Part shown: piece by piece, positions 37,101-49,645 of the stretch
Layout of the letters: each line of letters starts with the position of its first letter
How positions within the stretch are numbered: the stretch's first letter is position 1
DNA from: Anas platyrhynchos
Taxonomy: Eukaryota; Chordata; Aves; Anseriformes; Anatidae
Direction: 5' to 3'
Assembly: GCF_047663525.1 (NCBI RefSeq)
Contig: NC_092605.1
Location: 7,192,001-7,256,000 of the forward strand
Length of the DNA: 64,000 nucleotides
Translations under genes and position numbers: made by a program
The notes under the pieces: model-generated
Database searches by the model: none
Told to the model about the DNA's origin: nothing
What the model saw: the letters and a program-made list of their open reading frames with translations, nothing else

Positions 37101-40100
37101 TTGATAGATGAATCTCTTCTTTCAAGCTTATTAATAAAATGCACTGAACCAAAGGATGACACCCTTCCCCATAATGCTAATAATAGCATTCCCTTTTCCT
37201 GCAGTGCTCCTGTTTATAAACAATAACATGTTTATATATCGTAGCTTTCATCTGAGGATGTAAACTGCAACCTGTAGCAAACATTTGAATTAGCAAGCTT
37301 ACCATGTGCCTCTGATACCCTTTTCTTTTGGAAGAGTGGGAGAAAGGAAATGATGAACTGGAGCTTGCAGTTGCTGCTTCTTCCTGACCTGGAGGATGGG
37401 GACACTTCTCTTTCTTCATGTAAAATAAATTTAGACTACAAAAGAGGCTATTTATTTGTTGACAAGTGCATTTTAAGACAGATGAAAATGGAGCATGATC
37501 TCAGAATCTTTATTTTCCTTTCCTGTTAATATGAATAGAAATGAATTGCTTACAAGTTCTGGTTAAAAGTTGATTGTTAGCTGATGTCAAATAGTGTTTT
37601 CTTCTTTCCGAGCAACTGCCTGCTTTGAATGTATAGTTTTTTATTTATCTATCTTAGCAGAAATACTGCAAACTAAGGTATGATCTTAAAAAAGGAAATC
37701 ACGTATTGAAAGAGTTGTTTGCATATTCTTTTTGGGGTAGGGCATGATTTAAACATGCAAAGTGTGGGATTTAGTTTACTTGCTAATGCTGATAAGAGAG
37801 TGAGCAGACACTTATTCAGGTACTGCTTCTGCCTAATTAAATTCTGTGGCTTATGCAGGTTTTGGAGTGGTTCAGTTGTTAATATGGTTTCCAAGTTAGT
37901 ACTAGAGGTAGGCCATAAAGTTGCAACAAACTTCTTACTGCTGTGCCACTTGCTTTGGTTGTGAGGACAACCATCTGGACTAGAGCCAGCTAGAAGTGCT
38001 CAGAGACCTTCCAATTCTGACCTGATGCCCTAAAAATGAGCAACCATAGAAAGCTTCAGTGTAATCGTTAAGGATCACTTGGATTTTTAAAGGTGGCTTT
38101 CTAATTGGCATGTCTGACCATAAACAAAGCTAAACATAAAGCTGGAGCTGTCTGATATAAATCTCTTTTGAAAATAGATGGGAAAATTGTCACGTCTTTA
38201 AAATGAGTGAATTATGTATAAGACTTATGTTTAATTGTGGTTTATGACTTGATTAATGAGTTGAAGAAGACAGTTCATATCCAGAATTTCAGTGTCCCCA
38301 TTTCATTGTGAATAGGCAATCTGTGTTCTTCAAACAGATGGCTTTTATTGCAGTAATTAAGTGTAATACAAGAGACTGGAATTTGGAAAATGATGGTTAT
38401 TCTGAAATCACAAGCAGAAGGCAAATATGGCTGTCAGATAACCTGACCTTTGTACTCACATGTCACAAGACACGGACCAGTTTTATTGTCAGGAGTTTAT
38501 CTTTGCAAACACTGGGCTTAGTTTTTAAAGCTTCAATGAATTTTGAATCAAAAGCATGATGTGGATCCACTTGCTTGGGATGATAAATGAATGGAGTTGG
38601 AAACTGTGTCACTTGCCAAATATGTTGGAGATAGTCACAGAGGTGTTCTGAAGAGAAACATCAGGCTGTAATTGTTAATGTCTATGAAAAGGAGATAACA
38701 TGGGAAGCAATGGGACCACTGAATTCTCATCATGCCTGTGAGAACATGTTTTTAAGCACTCTCCAAAACCTAAAACTATTTTTCAAGGTGTGGTCAAAAG
38801 TCTTTGAAAGATGTTTTCAGTGTGAAGTAAAATTTAAGGGTACACCAGGCTGAGACAAAGTAATGTGTTCTGTACTTTCTCAGATACAGAAAGTGTTGTT
38901 TGTAGGGACAAATGTAGCACTGAATAAAGTCTTTCACTGCAAAGCAGTGGTTAAGGTTTGTTTGTTAAATTGAAATGCAGATCCAAAGAAAAGTCAGAAC
39001 AAGCTCCAAAACATTAGAATATTTGACTGACATTTACTTCCTTTGAAAAATTCGGAGGGACCAGTCTGGGGTTTATTCGGTAGAATGTTGTCTTATTATC
39101 AAAATATGACCAATGGTTTGTCTGTACTCAGTTGTGTTCAAGCTTTGTTCAAGTCGAACCAGTTCTTCACTGCTGCAAAGCTGAGACTGGCTGGTCGTCA
39201 CACCGTCAGTCATTGAACCTCCGTTATTAAACTGAACAGAAAAGATTTTTGGCTAACCAACCTTGCCTTTGGTGCAACGCAAAATGAGCAATGTAAATGA
39301 TTGCAGGATTCTGCCCTAAAGAGAGACAATGGGAAATTCAGGAACACGGCTATAAGCTTCAAGAGAAAACAAAATTCACAAGAGACCTTCAAACAATCAC
39401 TGTTGACGTGACTGCAGTGTAGGCAGCGAAGCGTAAGTGATAGCACGGCAATGGCTACAAGGCAGCAGCGCAGAGAGGATGGCTTCCTCTTTAGTGCAGT
39501 TGTTACCGAACAGCCAAATGCTTTTTTGTAAATTTTACTCCATTCCTGGATCTGGTAATATTTCTTTCAGTTCTCTAGATACTCATTTTGTGTTGGAGGG
39601 GAAAAAAAAAATATTAAAAAGCAATTCAATTAAAAAAAACCTCCAGCAAGGGGTGCGGCTTGTTTGAGGTTATTTAATTTCAACTTGTGGCTTTAGGTAG
39701 ATAATTTTGACTTTAAAAAAAACACACGAAAGCATTAAGCACTGAGAGGTTTTTCTGGTTCACTTCACAAAGTTGAATTATTTATTTAGATGCCTTTTTC
39801 TCCCCTTTCCTCTGTGGAGATACTTTTCATTTGTGTATCCCAACAAAGCTATTCTGTCTTACTAAATGAGTGAATAATGTTCTGGAAGGACATTTGATTT
39901 GTACAACAGCACAATCCACATCTGTTGGTCTCATTGTTATAGCTGCATGCTGTTCCTGATGATTCATGTGAAAAGACTTTTTGTTTTGATTCTTAATCAG
40001 TGATAAATGCTAATTGCAGCGATATGCAGGTTGTGTTATCAACTGCTTCTATCTGTACAACAGCTGAAGAACACGCTTCTGAATCTATCTCTTCAAAAAT

Positions 40101-43100
40101 CTTTTGAGAAACCCACAAACCCCAAAGAGAAACCCATAAAAGATGGGTAGTGTGTTTTTTCAGGCATGTCTTATGCATGTCATTTAAGGGAAAAGATGGA
40201 ATATTTTGCTTTATATGCAGCTAAACAAGAATGACTTGCAGTAGTGTGTGGTCTGTAGTGTCGAGCATGCTCAGCTGTGTATCCTCCAGCTATGCAGGAC
40301 TGATTTTTCTGTGTTTAGTATGTCTTTAAGCAGAATGCAGGATGTCCAGTCCCTGTGTGGGATGTGTCAAGGTTGGCTAAACATGTGCCTCTTCATTCAC
40401 TTCAGAGAAACTAGTGGAGGTATTTCACCCTCTGAGAAATATCAGTATGCTGGAAAAAGTGCTGTAGTGATATGCAGGGTTTGCTCTATGTTTTGTGTTT
40501 TCAAGAGTTTCTGAAATGATGAAACTTGTTCTTTCAGTGCACAAACAATTTTTATGGCCTGATCTGTTCACTGTCCCAAGGCTCTGTCTGTAGGTTAGGA
40601 AGTTAGCCTAGGAAGGTCTGCATCAAGAGAGCACACTCTAGTATACTCCTGCCTGACTGCAGCATGTCCTCATCAGTTTGTAAGAAATGAGAGGAGTGGA
40701 GCTGTAGGCAGATGTGAGTCAAGTGAAATACCCTGCAGGCAGTGAAGTGGCATCGCTGAAATACGGTTCCTGATAGCGTGTGACTGAACTACAGGTGGCC
40801 GTGCCTCTGTCTTCCTGCTTACTCACCTTGTCTTCGTATCACACCAGGAGGGTTTCTTTGATTTGTCCCACATAGCATACATGTATTTTTCAATTGCACA
40901 TGGCAAATGCCATTTGAGCAGCTTAGAGTGGTGCAAGTTTTAGAAGAAGCACAAAAGCAGCATCTCTTTTGTTTGCCTGTTGCTGCCAGGAAAGCTGGCT
41001 CGGATGGCAGCTGTTACCTTGCGGTAACTTCTGTTTGGTAATTTAACACCAGTTCTTTATTCCAGACCTACTCTTAACAAACTCCTGTCCTTGTGGAAAG
41101 GGAGACAGGTACAGCTTCCTTTTCTGTGACTGCTTACCATGTCAGAGCCCTTTAAACCTATTATTTGTTGTTGATAAAAACAGAGGGAACTGGCTAACAG
41201 TGTCTGCTTTCAGGGCCTCTTCATGACAGCTGGTAGGAGTTGGCAGTACTCCACCTGAAGGAGCAGAAGGAAGTCCATTTTGTGAATGTGGTGACCACGT
41301 CGTGTTTGCAGGCCAAGAGCAAACTTCCTGCATGGTGGTTGCCTCTCCAGAGCTGTGCTTGCAGCCAGGACAGGTTGTTTGTTGTTGTTGATGTGCCATG
41401 CTGCGCTGAATTCTTTCTTCGGAAGAAGAGTATAAGTAATTGATACCATTCTTATTAAATTTTCAAACTTCTTTTTCTCCACTTAAGTACAGCAAAAAAA
41501 AAAAATCTTGTTAGTAAGCATTTGATCTGTGCATCAGTACAAACCCTGGTATATATAGATTTTTTCAAGTGCTGGTACTTCCACTGCTGTGTCAGTTTGT
41601 TGCCTTCTTCCTACCCACCAGTACTCTCCTGGGATGCAGTGAGTTTCTCCACGCCCCCGCAGTGTTTTGTAATTGTCTGCCTGTAGCAAGGGTACAGGCA
41701 ATCAGCAGGATCGTCTTCACCACTGTCATTCCTCTTCCTCTAATGAAGATTTGCTGAAATCTTTAGTAATTAGGACACTCTTCCCCATGCATTTGTTTTT
41801 CCTTGTCAGTGTGTTTTTCTCACCTCATTTTGTTTACACTCAGAAAATAAAACATCCCTGTTTTTCAAAGCAGGAGTCTCGTTACATTTCAGTACATTTT
41901 CAGAGATTTAATGCTTTTATAACTTCCTTTGGAAGACTGTGAATAAATGTTCAATTCAAGAAGTTATTTGGCTTTGTCATAGTTAAGAAAATGTGAGAAC
42001 ACATCTACCAGTGAACCTGTTGCTTGGCTGCACCATGTGAATACTGAATGCACACTTTTCAAATAGCATTTAATAAAATAAAGGCCTCTCTTTCTTTTAA
42101 TGTTTATAATTACGCACTTTGTGGATGCAGTACTGCAGCCCAGTGTTCAAAGCCATTGACCATTGGCATGATGGTGGATATTTTTAGAGGTCAACTGTAG
42201 CTACGTAACTGCTGCTGATTGCTCCTGTCCCCCCTAATCTAATGGGGGCGGGGGTGAGGAAGGAGACACCTGTTTGCCTGTTCTGACCAGGAAAACAGCA
42301 AAGCTAGACTCCAGATTATTTTTACTCTAGTTTAAAACCTGGTATGCCAGGTTAGCATTAAAAAAGCTAGTGCCATTTGTTTGCAAAGGCTGTAAGATGA
42401 ACAATAAAGATGTAAGCTAAGCTAAATGCATCAATATGTTGCTTGTTTGTTGTTTGTTTGTTTGTTTGTTTTTACATTAATAGATTAAGTAATGTGTGCA
42501 TGTATAGATAACATCCTCTTCTTGCACTATCTACTGCTTTTATGTGAGGGGGGCATGTGTATGCCCTCTACACCCACTCTGTAAGAGCTGTCTGTGAGTT
42601 AGAGCAGATAAGAAAGGAATAAATATTAGAGGCAGTAAAGCTGAGGAACAGAGGAAGAGAATGGCATTTAGTTCACAACATATGTTTGAGAGGAAAGGCT
42701 AACACCTACGTTTTTCTGTTGAAAAGAAATAAAACTTGAAGCATGTTATATTGTCATGATAATGAATAAAACAGATTGGTTAACAACACGAAGGCAACGT
42801 GAGAAATCTGCTTTGATTTCTGGACCTTGCTTAAATAATACAAGATCTTCAGAACTTTACATTAACAAGTTATTCTTCTCCATATTCACTTCATAAAGTA
42901 CTGGTGAAAAATCTTTTGGTTTATGGTCAGCTTCTTCAAAGTCTGTAACTGTCTGTATGTATGTTGTGCACGTGCAAGCTGATCTAAGACTTCCATGACT
43001 GTTTTCCCCTCAGGTATAGATTATAAGACTACAACAATTCTTCTGGATGGCCGACGAATCAAGCTACAACTCTGGTATGTGTTCTGCCTTTCCTCATGAC

Positions 43101-46100
43101 TTATACTTCAAAGATACAAAGAATATAACTCTTGTGGGCATGAGGTCTCCGTTATACATAAGAAATATTTAGCCAAATGAGGAAGAATGATCCAGATAGC
43201 TAGTGCTTTGAGCAAGTCACTTTCTTAGTCTTTACCTCCTTTTCTAGCTGTTTCATGTGTAATGGGGAACACTACAGTTTCTCTGTATGAGAGATGCATA
43301 ATAAATGCAGGAGAAAGGCACAAAAGAATACAAAATGAGTTGTTATGCTTATATCCTTTTCCTCCAAGAAATGGATGATCTTGTACCAATGCAATCAGTG
43401 TTTATTTTTGTTTGATTTTTTTTTTAAATACTTGAATTAAATGTCTGGGTGCCTGTCAGATTTATTTTTAATTTATTCCATGTAGGTTGTTTTTGCCCTT
43501 AAGAATTTTAAGGTAACATTTCAAATGTTAAATGTAATGACATGTAATAGTACTCTGCCATATGGTGTCTTGATTACTTGATATTTTGTTCACATACTTT
43601 CTTTTTCTTCTTCTGCCTTCCATTTTGTATAACTTAGTAAAAATACCACATAAAGCTCATCTGAGAAGCAGGCAGGAAAGAGATGTCTCAATCCTTTCTG
43701 TGAAGGGAAAGTTCTTTGGATTCCCAAAAATAACAGATTGGAAGTGTTTCTACAGTTGACCATATACAAAAATATGTGCCTTGCATTTGAAGATCTGTAA
43801 TCTATCTCAAAAATTCTGTATGGAATTTCGCTTCTTACTACAGCCTTCACTATCAACCTGATTCTGCACTCTTTAAAATTTTGCTTCTGAATGCTTCATG
43901 CAGTGATTTTTTGTCTGTGTGCATGATTTTCCGAAAATCTGTGCTCTCTATGTCTCTGTAAAGATTCCTTCATCATACTAGGCTCATGATAAACTACTGC
44001 TGCTGTAATCAAGAATTTTGTGTTTTCCCATTAGTCTCCTTGGTGATAGCTATTGTTTCCTCCCACTTTTCTTCTGCTGTGAAAACAACCTTTCTTCAAG
44101 CTGAGCTAAATGCAATGTCTAGTGGCATATGTTGTGCACTTGACTAGTAGCCTTTGTTTTCCAAGGGCAATCACAAGAATAAAATTTGAAGTTCTTGTCC
44201 TCTCATCCTGAGAAATCTGAAAAATGTAGAGGAAAGGACAGAATGCCACTGGGGGGAAACTGCTGAGAGCAAGAAGAGCTCTTATACATTAGTGATTGCT
44301 ATTGCATGACTAATGGAATAAGAGGTGATATTGATCAGTACAAATGAGTTAATCTAGCTGGACTCTTAATGTAGGAGGTCACCTACTTCTTTTAAATATA
44401 TATTTTAAATGTATTTTTTTTAGGGATACATCAGGGCAAGGGAGATTCTGCACCATATTTCGGTCATACTCGAGAGGTGCTCAGGTAAGCTAAGTACATC
44501 CGGGTAATGGTTGTTGGATGAATGAAAGCAGAGTTAGCAAACCATTGTGACAGTTTCTGTAGCTCACCTGTGGATTGTCTGCAGATCCACTAATACAGTG
44601 AAGATAATATGAACCTTGGGAAATAACAAGGGGCAGGATTCCCTTTTTTGAAAGGAGAGGAAGGGGCAGAAATCAATGAGATTGAGAATGAAGTTGAACC
44701 AGAAAAAAAGCATGATGATGTATATTCTCAGGTCTTCTTGTTGGCTATATCAACAACTTAAGCCTGTTACCATACTTTAATCATGCGAATAAATATGCTA
44801 ATGCTATTTTTTTAAATTGGGTGTCAGGTAAGATAAATTGGTAACAGAACTGTCAAGAGTAACGGGAGATATGAGGAGAAGTCAAAAAATACAATGAAGT
44901 GTAATGACTTGTAATGAAATGAGTTTGAAAAACAGACACGCTAAAAGTCACGATAGCTTCAGATTTCAAAGTATTGCTGTTATTAGTTACGTGTATTGGT
45001 TCTGATGAGTTGCATAGGTTATGTTACAGAATTGTTCAAAGCAACTGTCAGGTTTTCTGTCCCTTACCATATCAGTAATCTACATAGAGAGATGGCATGA
45101 CTTCATAGGATGTTGAGTTTCTGCTCCATTTAGGGTTTTCTCAGCATCTTATAAGATAATTTCAGAATCAGAGAATTTGCAGGTAGTGTTTTGTATGTTG
45201 TGACTCTGTTAAGCTTACATTTTTTTTAATTATATATATATGTATTTTATACAGGGAGTAATTCTAGTGTATGACATCACCAATCGTTGGTCATTTGATG
45301 GAATTGATCGATGGATAAAAGAAATAGATGAGGTAAGGTACAGTCCCAGACTGTCTCTAGTCTGTAACAGATGACTCAGACTGACTGCTTATGATATTTT
45401 CTGCTGTTTTTACTGGCATTTGCAGGCAATGCTTACTACAGAGTTATCCAAGATGGCAAGCTTACCATTTTGTTTCTATGTTTATAATTCTAGAATGTAG
45501 GAAACATATCGGCTAAAGTGTCTGATTTCTTTAAAGGTGTTGACAGTAGGCATATGGAGGGCAAAGATTACATATTGTAGTCCCACTCTTGCTATGGATT
45601 TGCCACATCATCTGTGCAAGTCTCTTTTCTCTGAGGAAGGGATGTTTTTTGATCAGAGAATCATAGAATAATTTAAGCTGAAAGGGACCTCTAGTGATCA
45701 TCTTGTCCAACCTACCACTTGGTCTTTAAATCTTGAGAAAGCTTTTGTTTGTTTTAATTGATGGAAGGGGGAAATGAGCTAAACTTTTTTCTTTTTTTTA
45801 AATGTTTCTCTTTCCTCAGCATGCTCCTGGTGTACCAAAAATCCTGGTTGGAAACCGCCTTCACTTAGCTTTCAAACGCCAAGTATCTACTGAACAAGCA
45901 CAAGCCTATGCTGAGAGGCTGGGCATGACTTTTTTTGAAGTCAGTCCACTTTGTAATTTCAATATTACAGAGTCCTTTACTGAGCTAGCAAGAATAGTAT
46001 TGATGAGACATGGAATGGACAGACTGTGGAGGCCAAACAAGGGTAAGCAAAATACGCTGAAAATATTTAAATGTAGTCCTAGCAAAGGCTTGTGGTTCCC

Positions 46101-46749
46101 TTAATGTAAAATAATTTCCAGAGTATGATTACTTGGCTGACTGATGCAAAAACATTAATAAGTAGAACCGGGAATCTTGTACAACTAGCTTTATAAACAG
46201 AGAAAATATATATGCGGGTATAACCTGCTCTTGATTTTGTAGGGAATAACAAACATCTCTTTCCTAGATCTTGCATTCTCAATCATCTAAGTATTGTGAC
46301 ACAACTAAGAACTTGAAGCAGTAGATTTTTTGAATAATACAGATGTGAGAACGGGTGTGGGAGGAGGAACAAGAATTCATCCTAAGTAAAGCATGCATGC
46401 AGAGTGCTGGGTATGCTGCTGCCATGTGGCTGACAAAAGCGTGCTATTATAATGCAAGTTTTATGTCTGTTTTCAAGTACTGAGTCTGCAAGACCTTTGT
46501 TGCCGTGCCATAGTTTCCTGTACCCCTGTGCATCTTGTTGACAAGCTCCCTCTCCCTGTTGCCTTAAGAAGCCATCTCAAATCCTTCTCCATGGCCAACG
46601 GCCTTAATGCCAGGATGATGCATGGACGCTCATATTCCCTCACTTCCAGCAACATCAATAAAAGGAACAGCTTAAAGAAAGCTAAAATTATCCGTCCGCC
46701 ACAGAGCCCACCAAAAAACTGTACAAGAAACAGCTGTAAAATTTCTTAA
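25022..46749 (+). CDS. RAB40B: RAB40B, SOCS-box Rab-like GTPase, 6 coding exons, complete
   Basis: Small GTPase that acts as substrate receptor of a Cullin-5 E3 ligase through a SOCS box, with roles in vesicle targeting and cell migration. Exons: 25022-25163, 43014-43074, 44424-44484, 45255-45332, 45820-46042, 46478-46749. They join in frame to 837 nt, 278 residues, the length I recall for human RAB40B. Seen: P-loop GDSDVGKG (21-28), with Gly where most Rabs have Ser/Thr; WDTSGQGRF (68-76); GNRLHL (125-130) in place of the usual NKxD; SOCS box from about residue 189 with the Cul5-box LPLP (212-215); and C-terminal CKIS, a CAAX-like prenylation signal. These departures are normal for the RAB40 clade. 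RAB40B is preferred over RAB40C from the tail after the SOCS box. Intron 1 is 17.9 kb. The start codon overlaps the stop of an upstream ORF. Confidence 0.97.
25177..25211 (+). repeat. Telomere-like G-rich tract
   Basis: Six G runs of three to five bases separated by TT, TTA or TTTA (gggttggggttagggtttag, then ggttggggttggggg), 14 bp inside RAB40B intron 1. It resembles degenerate TTAGGG units and fits a G-quadruplex pattern on the coding strand. Confidence 0.8.
34400..34566 (+). mobile_element. Diverged CR1 LINE fragment
   Basis: Plus-strand words aacaggttgtgcagaggggt, ctccag and gagctagatgacctcctgag, then cacctgaaatttcctgtgtc, follow the order of the CR1 3' region. It is old and diverged. 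It sits in RAB40B intron 1. Confidence 0.6.
42441..42472. repeat. (GTTT)n microsatellite
   Basis: Tandem gttt units near the 3' end of RAB40B intron 1. Confidence 0.85.
43014..43074 (+). CDS. RAB40B: RAB40B coding exon 2
   Basis: Residues 48-68. Acceptor cctcag|GTATAG, donor CTCTG|gtatgt. Encodes [19 protein letters not shown], the switch I and following strand region. Confidence 0.95.
44424..44484 (+). CDS. RAB40B: RAB40B coding exon 3
   Basis: Residues 68-88. Acceptor tttag|GGATAC, donor CTCAG|gtaagc. Encodes [20 protein letters not shown], switch II. Confidence 0.95.
45255..45332 (+). CDS. RAB40B: RAB40B coding exon 4
   Basis: Residues 89-114. Acceptor acag|GGAGTA, donor GATGAG|gtaagg. 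Encodes [20 protein letters not shown] and the helix that follows. Confidence 0.95.
45655..45722 (-). mobile_element. CR1 LINE terminal fragment
   Basis: The plus strand reads gaatcatagaataatttaag, ctgaaagggacctctagtga and tcatcttgtccaac. This is the reverse complement of the CR1 3' end with its terminal ATTCTATGAT repeats. It lies in RAB40B intron 4, about 100 bp before exon 5. Confidence 0.8.
45820..46042 (+). CDS. RAB40B: RAB40B coding exon 5
   Basis: Residues 115-189. Acceptor cctcag|CATGCT, donor AACAAGG|gtaagc. Contains [12 protein letters not shown] in place of NKxD and [15 protein letters not shown] at the position of the Rab SAK motif. Confidence 0.96.
46478..46749 (+). CDS. RAB40B: RAB40B coding exon 6 (terminal, SOCS box)
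   Basis: Residues 189-278 and a TAA stop. Acceptor ttcaag|TACTGA. Encodes the SOCS box ([20 protein letters not shown], then VDKLPLPV), a basic Ser-rich tail and the terminal NSCKIS. Confidence 0.96.
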
Positions 46750-47490
46750 ACTCTGTGAGAAAAGGAACCTGGATGGAATCCCTTCATGTGAAGTGTTGAA
46801 TGCAAGGACTACTTGTTTAATAGTTGAGCATACTCTATGTATGTATTCTACTACACTGACAAAAATAAGAAAAATAAGTCCTATTTTAGAGCTTGCTCAC
46901 TACAGTAATGCTGCTTCAGAATGAGTGACGTGTTCAGTGCAACTGAAAGGATGTGACATTTTGCTCACTCGCATACTGTATTTTAGTTTCTGTGTGCATG
47001 ATGCCACTGTTTTCACTATTTGATGTGTTTTCCTATAGGGGGTAATTATCATCATATTGAGTTCTTAATTCCATGACATCTGGGAAGTGACTTACATTTA
47101 ATTGTATAAAATCCTGTCTTTTTGCAAACAATTCAAAAATAGATATATAAAAAAAGTCATTGGTTTGCATATTCAGGCAGAGGTTTTTAAATGCAATGTA
47201 TACATTGTAAATTCTACAAATAGTGTGACAAATTCTGGTAATACTGCAATTGTGCATTTGGATATTTTGTAAAGCTTCCTTGATAACTTCAAAGCACTAA
47301 TTTATCTAAGCTAAAAATGTGTATATAATTACTATGCACATACACAACAAGGTTTTGTCCCATTAGTGTATGTAATGGATTTGATAAAGTTTTTGGTATG
47401 TTATTTAATACTTCAGAGAATTAATTTGTGCTTTAAATACTTATTTTTCTGTAAAGAAAAAAAAATAAAATACATTTTATACCACTGTAT
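46750..47490 (+). other. RAB40B: RAB40B 3' UTR (probable)
   Basis: AT-rich sequence downstream of the stop, ending shortly after an AATAAA at 47464-47469. Further AATAAA copies at 47581 and 48024 could serve as distal sites, so the true end is uncertain. Confidence 0.6.
47464..47469 (+). terminator. RAB40B: Candidate RAB40B poly(A) signal
   Basis: AATAAA about 715 bp after the stop codon, the first such hexamer I found in the 3' flank. Confidence 0.55.
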
Positions 47491-48990
47491 AAGAAAGTTC
47501 TAGGAGGAAAATGCCAAAGACACTGCAGTTAAGGGAACATGACTTGAAAGCTGCTTTATAAGAAAAGAACACTATTTAAAAATAAATAAATAAATGTTTC
47601 TGGAAAAGAAATCCTTTTATGCTTTCTTTAATTGCAGAAGGCTTTCTTTATCTTCCTTTAGAAGAATTTGAAGAACAATATACATGAATTAGATGCCAGG
47701 AACATGAAGCCATCCTGAAAGAACAATGTAATGCTTTTGATGCACTTGTCTTCAAGAGTGTGAGCTCAAGTACGAAAGCATAATACACAGGTCAGGTCTT
47801 CCCCCTCTTTGTGAAGAACAGTGTGACTTGTTCTCCTGAGCAATGAGTCCTCTGAGGTGATGGTGTGATTTGACCCCATTTTTTTCTAGGTGTCTTCACA
47901 AATGTGAGATAGCATCAAGTTAAATATTGATATTCCCCCTGAACCAGACTGGATCTCCATAGCCTCTGTATGTGAGTAGAGAAAATTAAAACCGTTATAA
48001 AAGGGCTTAGTTATGTCAGCACCAATAAATGCAACACTACATTAAAAGAAAAGCATGATCAAAACCACATCTTCTTGTATCTAGAGTCTAAATGGCAAAA
48101 CAGTGCAGTGTAAGCAGTTTCTGTCACATTGCTTTCTTTGCTCCCACTCCCTCGGTGACAAGCAGGCTCCACCTGCTGGTGTGAGCTCCACAGGGAAAGC
48201 TGCGTACATTTACCATGCATACATGTAGAAGTGCTGCAGGTGTCGGACAAAGCTGTCGTGCTGTAGAAATTACATCCCTACAGCTTACGGAAACATACCT
48301 AGCAGCCTCCGGCTATAAGAAGCTAGAGCTGAGCCCAAGGGACCCATTCTTTGGGACTGGCTATGTGTCCTGGAAGAAGAATTCTGCTGTACACATTTGT
48401 ATCCCGTTTTGATTAAGTTTTGTTTAAATCATTATCTTGGTCCCTTCAATCACCGGGTCAATAGTTTGTATCCTTTCCGTACGTACGGTGTAGTTTGAAG
48501 ACCTAACAGGAGAGACCATTAATATGAACACCTGTATTCAGAATCTGTGATTCAAGGTCAGGTTCTATGTTCCTCCTGCTAGTGAGTGTAAAGACATTCC
48601 AAAGAGAGGCTGGAGCAGCACTGCCAAATGAACTAAGTAAAGCCTGAGCCTTTAGATGGAAAGAGATTTTTTTTATTAAAAAAAAAAAAAAAAAAGCGAG
48701 GGGGGGGGGGGGGAAGGTGTTTTTTTCATGTAGGAGGTACCAGGTATCATGACTGTCTGAGAAGACAGAGTATTGTGGAGGTACAAGTGACTTTGTGCAT
48801 GAAGAGGAGGGCACCAGAGCTCACTGCAGCCCAGCACCTGACACAGCTCCTGGGCTCTGGTGAGCCACCGACATGAACAGCTGTGGCAGCTTCCAGCTGA
48901 ATGCTGGAGAAAAGTAGGTCACAAATCTGAAATTCGTCATTCAGCCATGGATGTGGAAGGCACAGAGCAAGCACAGAAAGGGAATTTAAC
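47491..48990. other. RAB40B-WDR45B intergenic DNA
   Basis: No gene is supported. It contains further AATAAA hexamers that may belong to longer RAB40B transcripts, and adjoining A and G homopolymers at 48678-48713. GC content rises toward the WDR45B promoter. Confidence 0.55.
48678..48713. repeat. Adjoining poly(A) and poly(G) tracts
   Basis: A run of about 18 A, the short linker gcga and a run of about 14 G. Homopolymers of this length are unstable and prone to sequencing error. Confidence 0.85.
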
Positions 48991-49467
48991 GCCCGTGAAG
49001 GGCAGGCAGGAGCTGGCACTGAGCGGGGGCTTTGGGCTCCTCTCAGCCCGGAGCGTTTCGGGTCGGGGGGCAGCGTCCTGCTCCAGCGGCATTCGCCGCA
49101 CAACTCGGATCGATTTGCTCGGGCTTTGGGTCTTGAAACGTCGAAGAATTTTGCCCCCCCGTTTTATATCACGATGCTCCATATTTCTGCCCTTCTTTGG
49201 GGGGCAGGCTCAAGCCACAGATCCTGTCTCTAACCTGCTCAGCCACATACGCAAGCTTTCTGTGAAGTGCTCCCCCCACCCCCGCCCCCCACGCTCGGTG
49301 CAGCCGCCTCAGAGCCTCCCCAGAGCTCCCCTCAGAGCCCCGGCCGCGCTCCCGCCTCCCGCCGCCATTCCCGACGGGCGCGGCTCGATCGCTCGGCGCT
49401 CCCCGCCCGGCCGCATCGGGCTCGGCGCTCGGCGGCGCGGCCTGGCGGGGCGGAAGCGGCGCCGTCT

Positions 49468-49510
49468 GCTCGGCCCGGCTCGGCCCGGCTCGGCTCGGCT
49501 CGGCCCGGGC
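49468..49510. repeat. (CGGCT)n-like GC-rich tandem repeat
   Basis: About eight imperfect copies of ctcgg/cccgg pentamers in the WDR45B promoter or 5' UTR, 70-110 bp upstream of the start codon. Confidence 0.75.
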
Positions 49511-49520
49511 GGGGGCCGCC

Positions 49521-49529
49521 ATGGTTTAA
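49521..49529 (+). promoter_or_regulatory. Two-codon uORF (Met-Val-stop) upstream of WDR45B
   Basis: GCCGCCATGG is a perfect Kozak context, but the frame reads ATG GTT TAA. It lies 50 nt before the main ATG. It matters only if transcription starts upstream of it, which the sequence does not show. Confidence 0.5.
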
Positions 49530-49578
49530 AGGGGCCGTGAGGGGAGGAGGAGGAGGAGGAGGGCAGCGGGACGGAGCC

Positions 49579-49645
49579 ATGAACCTGCTGCCGGCCAACC
49601 CGCACGGCAACGGGCTGCTCTACGCCGGCTTCAACCAGGACCACG
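49579..49645 (+). CDS. WDR45B: WDR45B coding exon 1
   Basis: Residues 1-23 (last codon split). Start context GGAGCCATGA. Donor GACCACG|gtgagg. Confidence 0.95.

Larger units (their letters stand above)
25164..43013 (+). other. RAB40B: RAB40B intron 1 (17.9 kb)
   Basis: Large first intron between well-supported splice sites. It contains the telomere-like G tract at its 5' end, a diverged CR1 near 34.4 kb, a G11 run at 33334-33344 and a (GTTT)n repeat at 42.44 kb. Many short open frames are present on both strands, none with a recognisable family or exon structure. No nested gene is supported. Confidence 0.8.

Noticed and set aside
25164-43013. A nested gene in the 17.9 kb RAB40B intron
   Set aside because: Only short unrelated frames, with no consistent splice pattern, domain or CpG island beyond the first few hundred bases.
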